In this document: one piece after another, positions 18,284 to 28,461 of the stretch
How the letters are laid out: every line of letters starts with the position of its first letter
Position numbering within the stretch: position 1 is the first letter of the stretch
Assembly (NCBI GenBank): GCA_003987775.1
Contig: RXJD01000061.1
Span: 1-64,000, forward strand
Source of the DNA: Mycobacterium sp.
GTDB taxonomy: Bacteria; Actinomycetota; Actinomycetes; Mycobacteriales; Mycobacteriaceae
Direction: 5' to 3'
Length of the DNA stretch: 64,000 nt
Notes under the pieces: model-generated
The model's input: the letters and a program-made list of their open reading frames with translations, nothing else
The model's database searches: none
Told to the model about the DNA's origin: nothing
Translations under genes and position numbers: made by a program

Positions 18284-19729
18284 TTGGTGCGTTTTCCCAA
18301 AGCGCTGCTGGCGATTCCGGTGGCAGTGCTCACCGCATGCGCGGTGTCCCTCGTTCCCGCACTCACCCCGGCCCGGGCCGCCGACGCGTACGGTCCACTC
18401 GGGCCGCCCAACCCGTACATGGCGCCCAACGGCCTGGCGTCGATGCACAACGACGCCGGATCGGCCGACGCCGGACCGCTCCCCGGCCCCGGCGCACGCC
18501 TGGTTCCCGTCTTCGCTTTCCCGCTGCTGGCCGCCTGTCCGACCATCACCCAGGGCACTGACGGCCTGGTGCTGGCACTGTGCACAACCATCACCCAACA
18601 AGCCCCAGTGCTGCACCTCATTGATCCCAACGGCATTCTCCCGCAAATCATCCCATTGGCCAGCCTGGACATCACCAAAGGCGGCCTGCTCGGCGGCGTC
18701 TACGCGTATCTGGACAACAACAACCAGATGGTGCTGATCGACGGCGTAAACCACCTGCTGCGCATCGCGCATGTGAAGAACGAGCGGGGCCGCTGGCAGT
18801 TGGTCGTCACCCAGTCGACAGACCTGTCCAGCGTCATACCCCCGGGCGACAGCTCGGTCGGTGTGGTCCCGGACTATCAGGGCAACGTCTGGTTCGCCAC
18901 CGCGGGCGGAGTGGTCGGGGTCGCGAAAGCCGCTGGGGGCGTTGCGAGTTTGCAGCTCCCTGCCGGGCAGCAAGTGGCCAACAGCATCTCGGCGTCGCCC
19001 CTGAACCGCATCGCGGTCGCCACGACGTTCGCGATCTACGAGATCAACCTCAACGGCGGCGGCAACCCGCAGGTCATGTGGAGTCAGAACTACGACCGCG
19101 GCCCAGCCCGCAAGCCGGGGCAGTTGAGCTGGGGAACCGGTTCCACGCCAACATATTTCGGACCTACCGGGGCCGACTACGTGACGATCGTCGACAACGC
19201 CGAGCCGCAGGTGCACGCGATGGTCTACCAGTCAGGCACCGGCAACGTGCTCTGCCAGCAGACCGTGCTGACGCAGGGCGGACCGGGCAGTGAGAACTCG
19301 CCCATCGGGGCGGGCAACTCGATGTTCATCGCCAGCACGTACGGCTATCCCTATCCGGCGGTGCCGCCGGGAGCGGGTCCGGCGGTGCCGCCGACGGCGC
19401 CGTTCGTCGGCGGGATGACCCGCGTGGACATGGACAGTCCGGGCCCAGGCTGTCATACGGTGTGGGAGAGCAAGGTTCGCAGCGCCGCGCTGCCGCACCT
19501 GTCCACCGGCGACGGACTGATCTACACCATCACCCGCATCGGGCTCGACCAGACCACCCCGGTGGACGTCTTCGCCTATTCGGTGATCGACCCGACCACC
19601 GGCCGGTTGATGCACCAGCAACCCAAATCGGCCACCCTGCTCACCGACCCAATTCAGACGGCGTGCATGGTGCTGATGGGTGGAAAGATCATGCAGGGCA
19701 ACATCACCGGAATCGGTCGCATCGGCTAG
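18284..19729 (+). CDS. Secreted protein, probable beta-propeller
   Basis: 481 residues starting at GTG with GGGAGG upstream. A Sec signal peptide is clear: VRFPKALLAIPVAVLTACAVS then LTPARA-AD as probable cleavage site. The mature part consists of repeated strands with phrases typical of propeller blades (LLGGVYAYLDNNNQMVLIDG, GVVPDYQGNVWFATAGGVVGV, SISASPLNRIAVATTFAIYEI, GDGLIYTITRIG). No catalytic motif is evident. It follows the cysteine peptidase on the same strand after 97 nt. It belongs to the block absent from the corresponding M. tuberculosis interval. Function unknown. Confidence 0.75.
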   Translation: MVRFPKALLAIPVAVLTACAVSLVPALTPARAADAYGPLGPPNPYMAPNGLASMHNDAGSADAGPLPGPGARLVPVFAFPLLAACPTITQGTDGLVLALCTTITQQAPVLHLIDPNGILPQIIPLASLDITKGGLLGGVYAYLDNNNQMVLIDGVNHLLRIAHVKNERGRWQLVVTQSTDLSSVIPPGDSSVGVVPDYQGNVWFATAGGVVGVAKAAGGVASLQLPAGQQVANSISASPLNRIAVATTFAIYEINLNGGGNPQVMWSQNYDRGPARKPGQLSWGTGSTPTYFGPTGADYVTIVDNAEPQVHAMVYQSGTGNVLCQQTVLTQGGPGSENSPIGAGNSMFIASTYGYPYPAVPPGAGPAVPPTAPFVGGMTRVDMDSPGPGCHTVWESKVRSAALPHLSTGDGLIYTITRIGLDQTTPVDVFAYSVIDPTTGRLMHQQPKSATLLTDPIQTACMVLMGGKIMQGNITGIGRIG

Positions 19730-19742
19730 CGCGCGGCCGGGG

Positions 19743-20159
19743 TTACTCCTGCCCGAACTTCATCATCTCCAGGTTCCAGTACCCGCGCATGCTGTTGATC
19801 AGTCCCTCGTCGTTGACGCGATAGGTGAACACGCCGCGAACCTCGCTGGTGAACCCGCCCTCGAACCTGCTGTGCAGCACCAGGATATGGGCGACCTCGT
19901 TGGGTGAGCTGGACGGGAAGGTCTCTTCGCAGGTGATCGTCAGCTGGTTGGCGGCGATGTTGGTGTCGTAGAAGGTGGCCACCCCTTCTTTGCCTTTCAC
20001 GCCGGTTCCGTCGGGGTTGGTGACGGACTTGCCGATCGGGTCCTCGACGACCACGTCGTCGGCCATCAGCGCCAGCCATCCTTCGCGGTCATGGGCTTGC
20101 ACGCAGCGCCACGATGATTGCGACGCGGTCAGTGCCGGGGATTGGGCGGTCTGAGTCAT
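19743..20159 (-). CDS. SnoaL/ketosteroid-isomerase-like protein (Rv0760c-like)
   Basis: 138 residues of the NTF2/SnoaL cone-shaped fold: SSWRCVQAHDREGWLALMADDVVVEDPIG, then GKEGVATFYDTNIAANQLTI. The segment W-x2-LMADDVVVEDP is the family's active-pocket strand. The M. tuberculosis counterpart is a structurally characterised steroid-isomerase-like protein that binds steroids. It ends the leftward oxidative cluster, 15 nt after the OYE-type flavoenzyme, so it probably acts on the same substrate class (inference). Confidence 0.85.
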   Translation of the reverse strand: MTQTAQSPALTASQSSWRCVQAHDREGWLALMADDVVVEDPIGKSVTNPDGTGVKGKEGVATFYDTNIAANQLTITCEETFPSSSPNEVAHILVLHSRFEGGFTSEVRGVFTYRVNDEGLINSMRGYWNLEMMKFGQE

Positions 20160-20174
20160 TGCGGTTCTCCTTCT

Positions 20175-22166
20175 CTAGATTGCACACGCGGCGCGGGCGC
20201 CGTCTTCGGTGGCTTTGCGGATCAGGCCCAAGCCGGTGCAGTCGCCGGCGGCGTGAATCGGGGTGCCGGGCAGCGCGTCGACCAGGGTGTCGAACAGGCC
20301 TGTATCGGGCTCGACGGTGCCCGCGATGACGACGCTGTCGGCGGCCAGTTCGCGGCGGACGCCACCGGCCGGGGTGAACACCACCGCGCCGGAGGTGATC
20401 CGCTCGACCTCGGCGCGGACGTGCACGGTGACGCCCAGCCGGTCCAGTCGGTCGGTGTGTTCGGTCTTGCGCTTGTTCCCGATCTCGGGGGCGATGTCCT
20501 TGCCGCCCTCGAGGATCGAGACGAGTCGGCCACGCGCCGCGAGGAATTCGGCCAGTTCCAGCGCCACCAGATCGCCGCCGATGACGGTAACCCGGCGGCC
20601 GAACGGCATCCAGGCGCGGCTGGCCATCCGCACCGCGCCCGGGCGCACAAACCGCCTGCCCTCCAGCATCTTCCGCAGACCGGGTCCGGTGTGCACGTGC
20701 GGCAGGTGGGCGCCCGGTATCGCCGGCACCGCGACCCGGCCCCCGGTGGCCACCACTACGGCATCCGGCGCCGCAGCCAGTACGTCTTGGGCCGAAACGA
20801 CATGTCCGAGATGCACTTCCGTCGTGCTGCGATCGATCTCCTGCCGCAGATACCGTAAGAACGGCCGATTCTCGGAATGCAGCATGCTCGCCCAGCGCAG
20901 CGCGCCGCCCAATTGCCGGCCTCGCTCGAAAAGTGTGACACGGTGCCCGCGTTCGGAGGCGACCCGCGCCGCCTCCAGCCCTGCCGGCCCGCCACCGATC
21001 ACCGCCACCCGTTTGGCGCGGGCAACGAGGGGCGCTGCCAGTGCGCGTTCCCGGCCCGTGCGGGGATTGACGGCGCAGTCGACCGAGAAGCGCTGTTCCA
21101 TTGCGTCGATGCAGTTTTCACAGGAGATGCACCTGCGCACCCGGCTCGCCTGTCCAGCGGCAAGCTTGCGCGGCAGGTCGGGATCGGCGAGCAACGGACG
21201 GCCCATGGCGATGAAGTCGGCGCGGCCGTCGGCGAGGATCCGTTCGGCCCGGACGGGGTCGTGGATGCGGCCGACGGCGATCACCGGCACGTCGACCACC
21301 TGCTTGACCGCGCTGGCCGCGCCGACGTTCACCTCGTCACCGTCGTCGGCGCCGTTGACCATCCCGGTGACCAGTCGGTCGATCACGCCGCCGCTGACAT
21401 GGAACGCATCGACTCCGGCGGCGACGAGTTCGGGGGCCATCCGCGCGGTTTCGTAGATGGGCCGCCCGCCGGCGACGCGCTCGTATCCGGAGATGCGCAA
21501 GGTGATCGGCAGCGCGTCGCCGATTTCGGAGCGGATGGCCGCCAGCGCGTCCAGCACTACGCGCAGTCTGCCGTGTGCGGTGTGCCCGCTGTAGCAGTCG
21601 GTGCGCCGATTGCGTTGGGGCGCAAGGAAGGAACCCAGCAACATGTACCCGTGCGCGGCGTGCAGTTCGATTCCGTCGTAGCCCGCCTCGACGGCCCGGC
21701 GCGCGGCGGCTTTGAACAGGTCGAGCACCTCGGTCAGCTGGGCGTTGCTGATCTCCACCGACGGACGGCCGGTCAGGTAGGACGGGATCACCGACGGCCC
21801 CAGCGACGTCGCCCCGAACATCTCCGGCCCCAGCCCGTCGGGCCCGGCGTGCACGATTTGCGGCTGGATCTTGGCGCCGTGTTCGTGCACGTCGTCGACG
21901 AGCGCCCGGTGCGCCGCCACCGCGGCGTCGGTGCCCAGGTGCAGTCCGCCCGGAGTCTCGGGATGCTGCGCGTCAACTCCGGTAGCGCCCAGCGTGATCA
22001 GACCGACGCCGCCGTTGGCACGGGCGGCGAAGTAGTCACGGGTGCGCTGGGACGGCAATCCGTCCGGGGTGCCGTACATCGTCTCCATCGGAGACATGAC
22101 GATCCGGTTGCGCACCGCCATGGCGCCGATTCGCCCCGGCGCCAACAGGTGCGGAAAGCCGGTCAC
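20175..22166 (-). CDS. OYE-type NADH:flavin oxidoreductase / 2,4-dienoyl-CoA reductase-like
   Basis: 663 residues with the FadH architecture. An FMN-binding TIM barrel (1-360) has NRIVMSPMETMYG, the His pair in IELHAAHGYMLLGSFLAPQRNRRTD and GRPLLADPDLP. A 4Fe-4S site follows in RRCISCENCIDAM with the fourth Cys in VDCAVNP, then an FAD/NADH module with VAVIGGGPAGLEAARVASERG and a second Rossmann motif VTVIGGDLVALELAEFLA. Family members reduce enoyl, dienoyl or steroid double bonds, or demethylate amines. It lies 12 nt after adhB. I do not recall it between Rv0760c and Rv0761c, so it may be an insertion or a loss in M. tuberculosis. Confidence 0.88.
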   Translation of the reverse strand: MTGFPHLLAPGRIGAMAVRNRIVMSPMETMYGTPDGLPSQRTRDYFAARANGGVGLITLGATGVDAQHPETPGGLHLGTDAAVAAHRALVDDVHEHGAKIQPQIVHAGPDGLGPEMFGATSLGPSVIPSYLTGRPSVEISNAQLTEVLDLFKAAARRAVEAGYDGIELHAAHGYMLLGSFLAPQRNRRTDCYSGHTAHGRLRVVLDALAAIRSEIGDALPITLRISGYERVAGGRPIYETARMAPELVAAGVDAFHVSGGVIDRLVTGMVNGADDGDEVNVGAASAVKQVVDVPVIAVGRIHDPVRAERILADGRADFIAMGRPLLADPDLPRKLAAGQASRVRRCISCENCIDAMEQRFSVDCAVNPRTGRERALAAPLVARAKRVAVIGGGPAGLEAARVASERGHRVTLFERGRQLGGALRWASMLHSENRPFLRYLRQEIDRSTTEVHLGHVVSAQDVLAAAPDAVVVATGGRVAVPAIPGAHLPHVHTGPGLRKMLEGRRFVRPGAVRMASRAWMPFGRRVTVIGGDLVALELAEFLAARGRLVSILEGGKDIAPEIGNKRKTEHTDRLDRLGVTVHVRAEVERITSGAVVFTPAGGVRRELAADSVVIAGTVEPDTGLFDTLVDALPGTPIHAAGDCTGLGLIRKATEDGARAACAI

Positions 22167-22178
22167 TCAGGACCAGGG

Positions 22179-23306
22179 TTACCGATCAGCGTCCGTGTAG
22201 CGGATGACGCCGCGAATGTTCTTGCCTTCCAGCATGTCCTGGTAACCCTCGTTGATCTGCTCGAGGCGGTACTGGGTGGTGACCATGTCGTCCAGGTTCA
22301 GCTTGCCGGCCTTGTACATCGCGAGCAGCTGTGGGATGTCGTACTGCGGGTTGCCGCCGCCGAAGATGGTGCCCTGCAGGTTCTTCTGCATCAGCGTCAG
22401 CATCGCGAGATTGAGGTTGACGTTGGTGTCGAGCAGGCTGCCGATGGCGGTCAGGACGCAGGTGCCGCCCTTCTGGGTGATGTTGAGGTAGTTGTCGATG
22501 TCGGCGCCGTGCAGCTCACCGACGGTGACGACCACCTTGTGGGCCATCAGCCCGTAGGTGACCTCCATGATGCCCATCAGCGCGGCGTTGATGTCCGGGT
22601 AGACGTGGGTGGCGCCGAACTTCAGCGCCTGGTCGCGCTTCCACTCCACCGGGTCGATCGCGAAGATGTAGCGTGCCCCGGCGGCGACCGCGCCCTGCAG
22701 GGCCGCCATGCCGACGCCGCCGACGCCGACGATCGCGACGTCCTGGCCCGGGCGGATGTCAGCGGTGCGGACGGCCGAGCCGTAGCCGGTGGTGACGCCG
22801 CAGCCGACCAGCGCAGCCACCTCGAACGGCACGGACGGGTCGATCTTCACCACCGAGCTGCGGTGCACGACCATGTAAGGCGAGAAGGTCCCGAGCAAGG
22901 TCATCGGGAACACGTTCTGGCCGCGAGCCTGGATGCGGAAGGTGCCGTCGCTGACGGCGGCGCCGGCGAGCAGCCCGGCGCCCAGGTCGCACAGGTTGCG
23001 CATGCCGGCCTGACAGGTCGGGCACTGCCCACAGGACGGGATGAAGGACAGCACCACGTGGTCACCCGGGGCGATGTCCTCCACGCCGGGGCCCACCTCG
23101 GTGACGATGCCGGCGCCCTCGTGGCCGCCGAGCACGGGGAAGCCCGCCATCGGGATGCCGCCGGTCACCAGATGGTGGTCCGAGTGGCACATGCCGGCCG
23201 CTTCCATCTGGATCTTGACCTCGTCCTTGGCAGGGTCGCCAATTTCGATTTCCTCGATGGACCACGGCTGGTTGAATTCCCAGATCAGTGCGCCTTTTGT
23301 CTTCAC
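22179..23306 (-). CDS. adhB: Zinc-dependent alcohol dehydrogenase AdhB
   Basis: 375 residues, starting at GTG (MKTKGALIWEFNQPW). Catalytic zinc ligands are in GMCHSDHH and GGHEGAG, with the third in VGCGVTTGYG. The structural zinc lobe is CGQCPTCQAGMRNLC. The Rossmann motif VAIVGVGGVGMAAL is followed by the NAD-selecting AIDPVEWKRDQA. It is nearly colinear with M. tuberculosis AdhB (Rv0761c). Class III-like, oxidising primary alcohols with NAD or another cofactor. The 157-bp gap upstream holds two dyads, so it may have its own promoter. Confidence 0.95.
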   Translation of the reverse strand: MKTKGALIWEFNQPWSIEEIEIGDPAKDEVKIQMEAAGMCHSDHHLVTGGIPMAGFPVLGGHEGAGIVTEVGPGVEDIAPGDHVVLSFIPSCGQCPTCQAGMRNLCDLGAGLLAGAAVSDGTFRIQARGQNVFPMTLLGTFSPYMVVHRSSVVKIDPSVPFEVAALVGCGVTTGYGSAVRTADIRPGQDVAIVGVGGVGMAALQGAVAAGARYIFAIDPVEWKRDQALKFGATHVYPDINAALMGIMEVTYGLMAHKVVVTVGELHGADIDNYLNITQKGGTCVLTAIGSLLDTNVNLNLAMLTLMQKNLQGTIFGGGNPQYDIPQLLAMYKAGKLNLDDMVTTQYRLEQINEGYQDMLEGKNIRGVIRYTDADR

Positions 23307-23376
23307 GGTGGACCTGACCCCATTTCGCCTTTGAATTGAGAGTGCCTGGCCCCATCATGCCCGGCACGGTGGTGAT

Positions 23377-23438
23377 GAGTGCCACAGGGCACTCCTGAGG
23401 TGACAGCATAGCGCGTTTAACAAACCAAATGCTTGGTT
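23377..23438. promoter_or_regulatory. Two dyads upstream of adhB
   Basis: GAGTGCC-N4-GGCACTC occupies 23377-23394 and AACCAA-N4-TTGGTT occupies 23423-23438. Both lie in the gap between the NTF2-like gene and adhB, 71 and 117 bp before the GTG. One may be a terminator for the upstream unit and the other an operator for adhB. No match to the GGACA sites at the TetR gene. Confidence 0.4.
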
Positions 23439-23463
23439 GGGTGCGCGCGACCGCTGGCTCGCC

Positions 23464-24008
23464 TCACCAGATGGGCGCGGGCGCCTCACCCAGCGGGTAG
23501 TAACCAGGCAGTTTCTCCCCGGCCAGACTGCGCTCGATCCGCTTCTGCATCCCGGACGACAGCTTCCCCGCCTTCATCAGGTCCAGGTAGAGCGCCTGGA
23601 CGTGGCCGAAGTCGAAGAAGTCGCGCTGCCACTCGATCTTGGCGTCGGCGTTCAGCCGGAACCAGCTGCCGCCGATGCCGTAGATCTCGGAGCGGCCGCC
23701 ATCGGAGTCGATGGCGACCTGCTTCCAGAACCCGACGATTTCGCCCTGCTTGTCGTCGATGAGGACCTTCTGGTACGGGTACTGCCAGTTCTCCAGCCCC
23801 TCCATCTCCAGCCCCAGGGCGATGTCGCGGATCTCGTCGATGCCGACGCACATCACGTCCTCTTTGGGGCCGATGTTCCAGCCGTAGGTCGCGTCATCGG
23901 CGTAGAAGTCGGCCAGCGGCTTCCAGTCGCCGTTCCGCTCGGCCTCCCGGTTCACCTCGAGCCAGCGTTCGACCCAGTCTTCCAGCACCTCGCGGGGATG
24001 TGACGCCA

Positions 24009-24009
<1 letters not shown>
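23464..24009 (-). CDS. NTF2/SnoaL-like protein (Rv0762c-like)
   Basis: 181 residues; the start at 24009 overlaps the ferredoxin stop by one base (TGATG), while a longer frame runs into the ferredoxin gene. The fold is NTF2-like: WLEVNREAERNGDWKPLADFYADDATYGWN near the N-terminus, then VGIDEIRDIALGLEMEGLENW and VGFWKQVAIDSDGG. The function is unknown. It is translationally coupled to the ferredoxin and CYP51, suggesting a role in the same oxidation pathway. Confidence 0.85.
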
Positions 24010-25575
<1,566 letters not shown>

Positions 25576-25579
<4 letters not shown>

Positions 25580-26400
25580 GAATTCAGTGCTTTCTCATCG
25601 ACTTTCAATTGCTGGCGGTCTTTGGTGGTGGTCAACGGCGCTTCGGGCTGAAGCTCCATGTTGACGATGAACCCGCCACGCGGGGTCTCGGCGACGAAGG
25701 TGATCGCCCGGGCCAGATCGGAAGCCCGCAGGAAGTAGTCGTGGCGGGCCTGGCCCCATTTGGCCCAGTCCTCCAGTGCCGGGCCGATGAGTTCGGCCGG
25801 CAGGCTCCAGCCCATCCCGGTCTTGGTCGGCCCGGGGTGGACGATCGAGGCCCGCACACCGGTGCCCTCCAGCTCCATCTGCAGGTTGGTGACCATCGCG
25901 ATCAGCCCGGCCTTCGCCGCCCCGTAGGCGCCCATGTGTGGCCGCTGCCGCAACGCGACGTCGGAACCCACGAAGATCAGGTCGCCGCGCTGCCGCTGCA
26001 CCATGCCTGGAAGTACCGCGGTGGCAAGTCGGTTCGCGCCGATCAGATGAATCTGCAGCTGCTGCTCGAACGCCTCGCTGTCGATCTCGTGCAGCTTGCC
26101 GAAGTAGGTGTCGCCCGCGCCGGCGACCAGCACCTCGATGTCACCGAGCTGTTCGGTGGCCTGGCGCACAAAGTCTTTGACCGACTCCGGGTCGGTGACA
26201 TCGAGCGGGAGTGCCACCGCCTCACCACCGTCGGCGCGGATCTTGTCGACGAGCTCCTGGCACTTCTCCACCCGTCGCGCCCCCAACGCCACCGGAAAAC
26301 CATGAGCCGCAAGCTCAACCGCGGTCGCGGCGCCGATGCCCGATGACGCGCCGGCGACGATGGCGGGCCGGCGAGCGGGATGCGGCTCAAAGCGGGGCAT
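25576..26400 (-). CDS. Short-chain dehydrogenase/reductase (Rv0765c-like)
   Basis: 274 residues. The cofactor loop AIVAGASSGIGAATA (TGxxxGIG type with Ala for Thr) and the dinucleotide-selecting GARRVEK suggest NADP preference. The active site appears as VGSDVALRQRPHMGAYGAAKAGL: Ser in VGSDVA and Tyr-x3-Lys in YGAAK. It probably oxidises or reduces a hydroxyl or keto group on the P450 product. It is coupled by a one-base overlap to CYP123 upstream and a 4-nt overlap to CYP51 downstream. Confidence 0.9.
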
Positions 26401-27620
26401 CAGCGAACCTCCACGGTAACGGGTAGGTGAGCGAACCCGCGGACGTTGCTGGAGTGGACGCGGACGGCGTTGGCCTCGTCCACCTCATATCCGCGGATTC
26501 GCTTGAACAACTCGGTCAGTGCCACCCGCGCCTCCATCCGGGCCAGGTGGGCCCCGAGGCAGAAGTGCGCGCCACTGCCGAAACTCAAGAGCTTGGAGCC
26601 GATGTCACGGCCGATCAGGAAATCATCGGGGTGGTCGAACACCCGCTCGTCGCGATGCGCCGAACCGGGCAGCAGCAACAGCACGTCGCCTTCGGGAATC
26701 GTGGTGCCGTACAGCTCAAGCGGACCGGAGACGGTGCGCGCCAGGATCTGGCTGGACGTGTCGTATCGCAGCGTCTCCTCGACCCACAGCGGGATCTGCG
26801 AGGAATCGGCGTAGAGCGGGGTCAGCTGATCGGGATTCTTGTGTCCCCAGAATGCGGCATTGGCGAGAAGTTTGGTGGTGGTCTCATTCCCGGCGATCAC
26901 CATCAGGAACATGAACCCGAGGACTTCCTCGTCGGTGAGCCGGTCGCCTTCGATCTCGGCCTCGAGCAGGGCCGAGGTGAGGTCGTCGGTCAGCTTCTTG
27001 CGGCGTTCGGCGATCATGCCCTGGTAGTAGACGATCAGGTTGATCGAGGCTTCGATCGCGGACGCCGGCACGTCGGTCACACCGTCCTCACGGTGCATGA
27101 CGCCGTCGGCCCAGGCTCGGATGCCATCACGGTCGGCTACCGGCACACCCATCAGTTCCGAGATCACGTCCATGGGGAGCTTGCCCGCGAACTCGGCGAC
27201 GTAGTCCACGGTGCCGCCGGTTGCGGCCTTGTCCAGCATGACGTCGAGGTGCTGCACGGCGAGTTCGGTGACCCGCGGCTCGAGTTCGCGAATCCGGCGG
27301 GGGGTGAACCCTTTCGACACCAGGGTCCGCAGCCGCAGATGCGCCGGGTCGTCCATGGCCAGGAACGACATCGTCTTCGACGCGTGCGGGCCCCGGGAGA
27401 CCGGGTCCAGGGACACGCCGTCGCGGTTCGAGAGTGTGGTGCTGTTGCGAAATCCCTGATGCACATCGCTGTGCCGCGACACCGCCCAGAAGCCGAGCGC
27501 CTCGTTGTGATAGAGCGGGGCTTCGTCGCGCAATCGCCGGTAGTACGGGTACGGGTCCTCGTGGAAGTCGTAATCGTAGGGGTCCAAGATCAATTCCGGA
27601 TCCCCGACATGGATCGTCAT
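26400..27620 (-). CDS. cyp123: Cytochrome P450 CYP123
   Basis: A 406-residue soluble P450 with I-helix VIAGNETTTK, ExxR VEETLRYDTS and haem loop FGSGAHFCLGAHLARMEAR. The N-terminus DPYDYDFHEDPYPYYRRLRDEAP is the normal bacterial class I start. Order and sequence match Rv0766c. Its start overlaps the TetR stop by 4 nt, so TetR, CYP123, SDR, CYP51, ferredoxin and the NTF2-like protein form one overlapping operon. Substrate not established. Confidence 0.95.
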   Translation of the reverse strand: MTIHVGDPELILDPYDYDFHEDPYPYYRRLRDEAPLYHNEALGFWAVSRHSDVHQGFRNSTTLSNRDGVSLDPVSRGPHASKTMSFLAMDDPAHLRLRTLVSKGFTPRRIRELEPRVTELAVQHLDVMLDKAATGGTVDYVAEFAGKLPMDVISELMGVPVADRDGIRAWADGVMHREDGVTDVPASAIEASINLIVYYQGMIAERRKKLTDDLTSALLEAEIEGDRLTDEEVLGFMFLMVIAGNETTTKLLANAAFWGHKNPDQLTPLYADSSQIPLWVEETLRYDTSSQILARTVSGPLELYGTTIPEGDVLLLLPGSAHRDERVFDHPDDFLIGRDIGSKLLSFGSGAHFCLGAHLARMEARVALTELFKRIRGYEVDEANAVRVHSSNVRGFAHLPVTVEVR

Positions 27621-28243
27621 GCGTCACCGCCCTTTTCGGCTCCGGTCAGAATGAGGCTCACCACGTCGGCCAGCCGGTCGGCAATGTCGTGGTAGGTGAA
27701 CTCGCCGCTGCCGGCTTGGACCAGGGCTCCGTAGAAGGCCATTTGCAGAGCGGCGACGGTGCCGGCGTCGGCCCCCGGCCCGATGGCCGAGGCGATGCGG
27801 CGGTGGATCTCCGCACCGATCCGGTCACGCACGGCGCGCACCGCGGGATCGGTACCGCCGCCCATCAGCGCCGCCGTGCACGCCGCGCCCACTTCGGGTT
27901 CGTCCGCGACGACCAGTGCCAGATGCCGCAGCGCATGATCCACCCGGGTGTGCATGGCGACGTTGACGTCGGTGAAGTAGGGCACCTGGCGCACCAGATC
28001 GAGGTAGACCTCCGCGATCAGGTGGTTCTTGGAGGAGAAGTACGTGTAGGCGGTAGCCGGCGCCACCTTCGCCTTGGCCGCCACCATGCGGACGGTCAGA
28101 TCTGCGTAGGTGCTCTCGCGCATGGTCTCCATGCCGGCGGCCAGCACCTTGCGGAAGGTCTCCTCCTGGCGGCGGTTGCGCGGGGTTCGCCCGCCCGGCT
28201 GCTGAGCCTGGTCGGTTACCGAAACCGCGGCATCGCTGGACAC
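27617..28243 (-). CDS. TetR-family regulator (Rv0767c-like)
   Basis: 208 residues from GTG. The helix-turn-helix is RKVLAAGMETMRESTYADLTVRMVAAKAKVAPATAYTYFSSK, with the usual TYFSSK end of the recognition helix. The C-terminal part is an all-helical ligand and dimer domain. It heads the leftward P450 operon and is divergent from aldA. A dyad, TGGACA-N2-TGTCCA, covers its start codon and a copy sits before aldA, so it probably represses both units and itself. Confidence 0.92.
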   Translation of the reverse strand: MSSDAAVSVTDQAQQPGGRTPRNRRQEETFRKVLAAGMETMRESTYADLTVRMVAAKAKVAPATAYTYFSSKNHLIAEVYLDLVRQVPYFTDVNVAMHTRVDHALRHLALVVADEPEVGAACTAALMGGGTDPAVRAVRDRIGAEIHRRIASAIGPGADAGTVAALQMAFYGALVQAGSGEFTYHDIADRLADVVSLILTGAEKGGDA

Positions 28244-28250
28244 ATGTCCA
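28237..28250. promoter_or_regulatory. TetR operator candidate over the regulator start
   Basis: TGGACA-CA-TGTCCA, a 6+2+6 inverted repeat that includes the regulator's GTG start codon. The same GGACA-N2-TGTCC core recurs at 28396. This is the expected pattern for autoregulation. Confidence 0.6.
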
Positions 28251-28394
28251 AACTAGAGGATAGCGGCGCCGTGAATCAAGTGCGCAAACTAAACGCACAC
28301 GTCAATGCCGTAATAGGCGAATACTGAGGGCCGCGTGCGGGATCGGCCCTTGCTCCCGCCCAGTCTCCGGCGTTATGGTTCGGAAGAACGATAT

Positions 28395-28408
28395 CGGACA
28401 GTTGTCCA
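28395..28408. promoter_or_regulatory. TetR operator candidate before aldA
   Basis: CGGACA-GT-TGTCCA with core GGACA-N2-TGTCC, 53 bp before the aldA start. It shares the core and 2-bp spacer with the site at the divergent TetR gene, linking both operons to one regulator. Confidence 0.6.
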
Positions 28409-28461
28409 TTCAGATCAGTCCTCGGCTTCGGATAGCTGAGCGCGTGTGGTGGGAGTGGTAG

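Noticed and set aside
20877..23339. 820-codon open frame on the plus strand, antisense to the OYE-type gene and adhB
   Set aside because: High-GC antisense shadow. The opposite strand carries two clear enzyme families in full, and the antisense protein has no recognisable domain.
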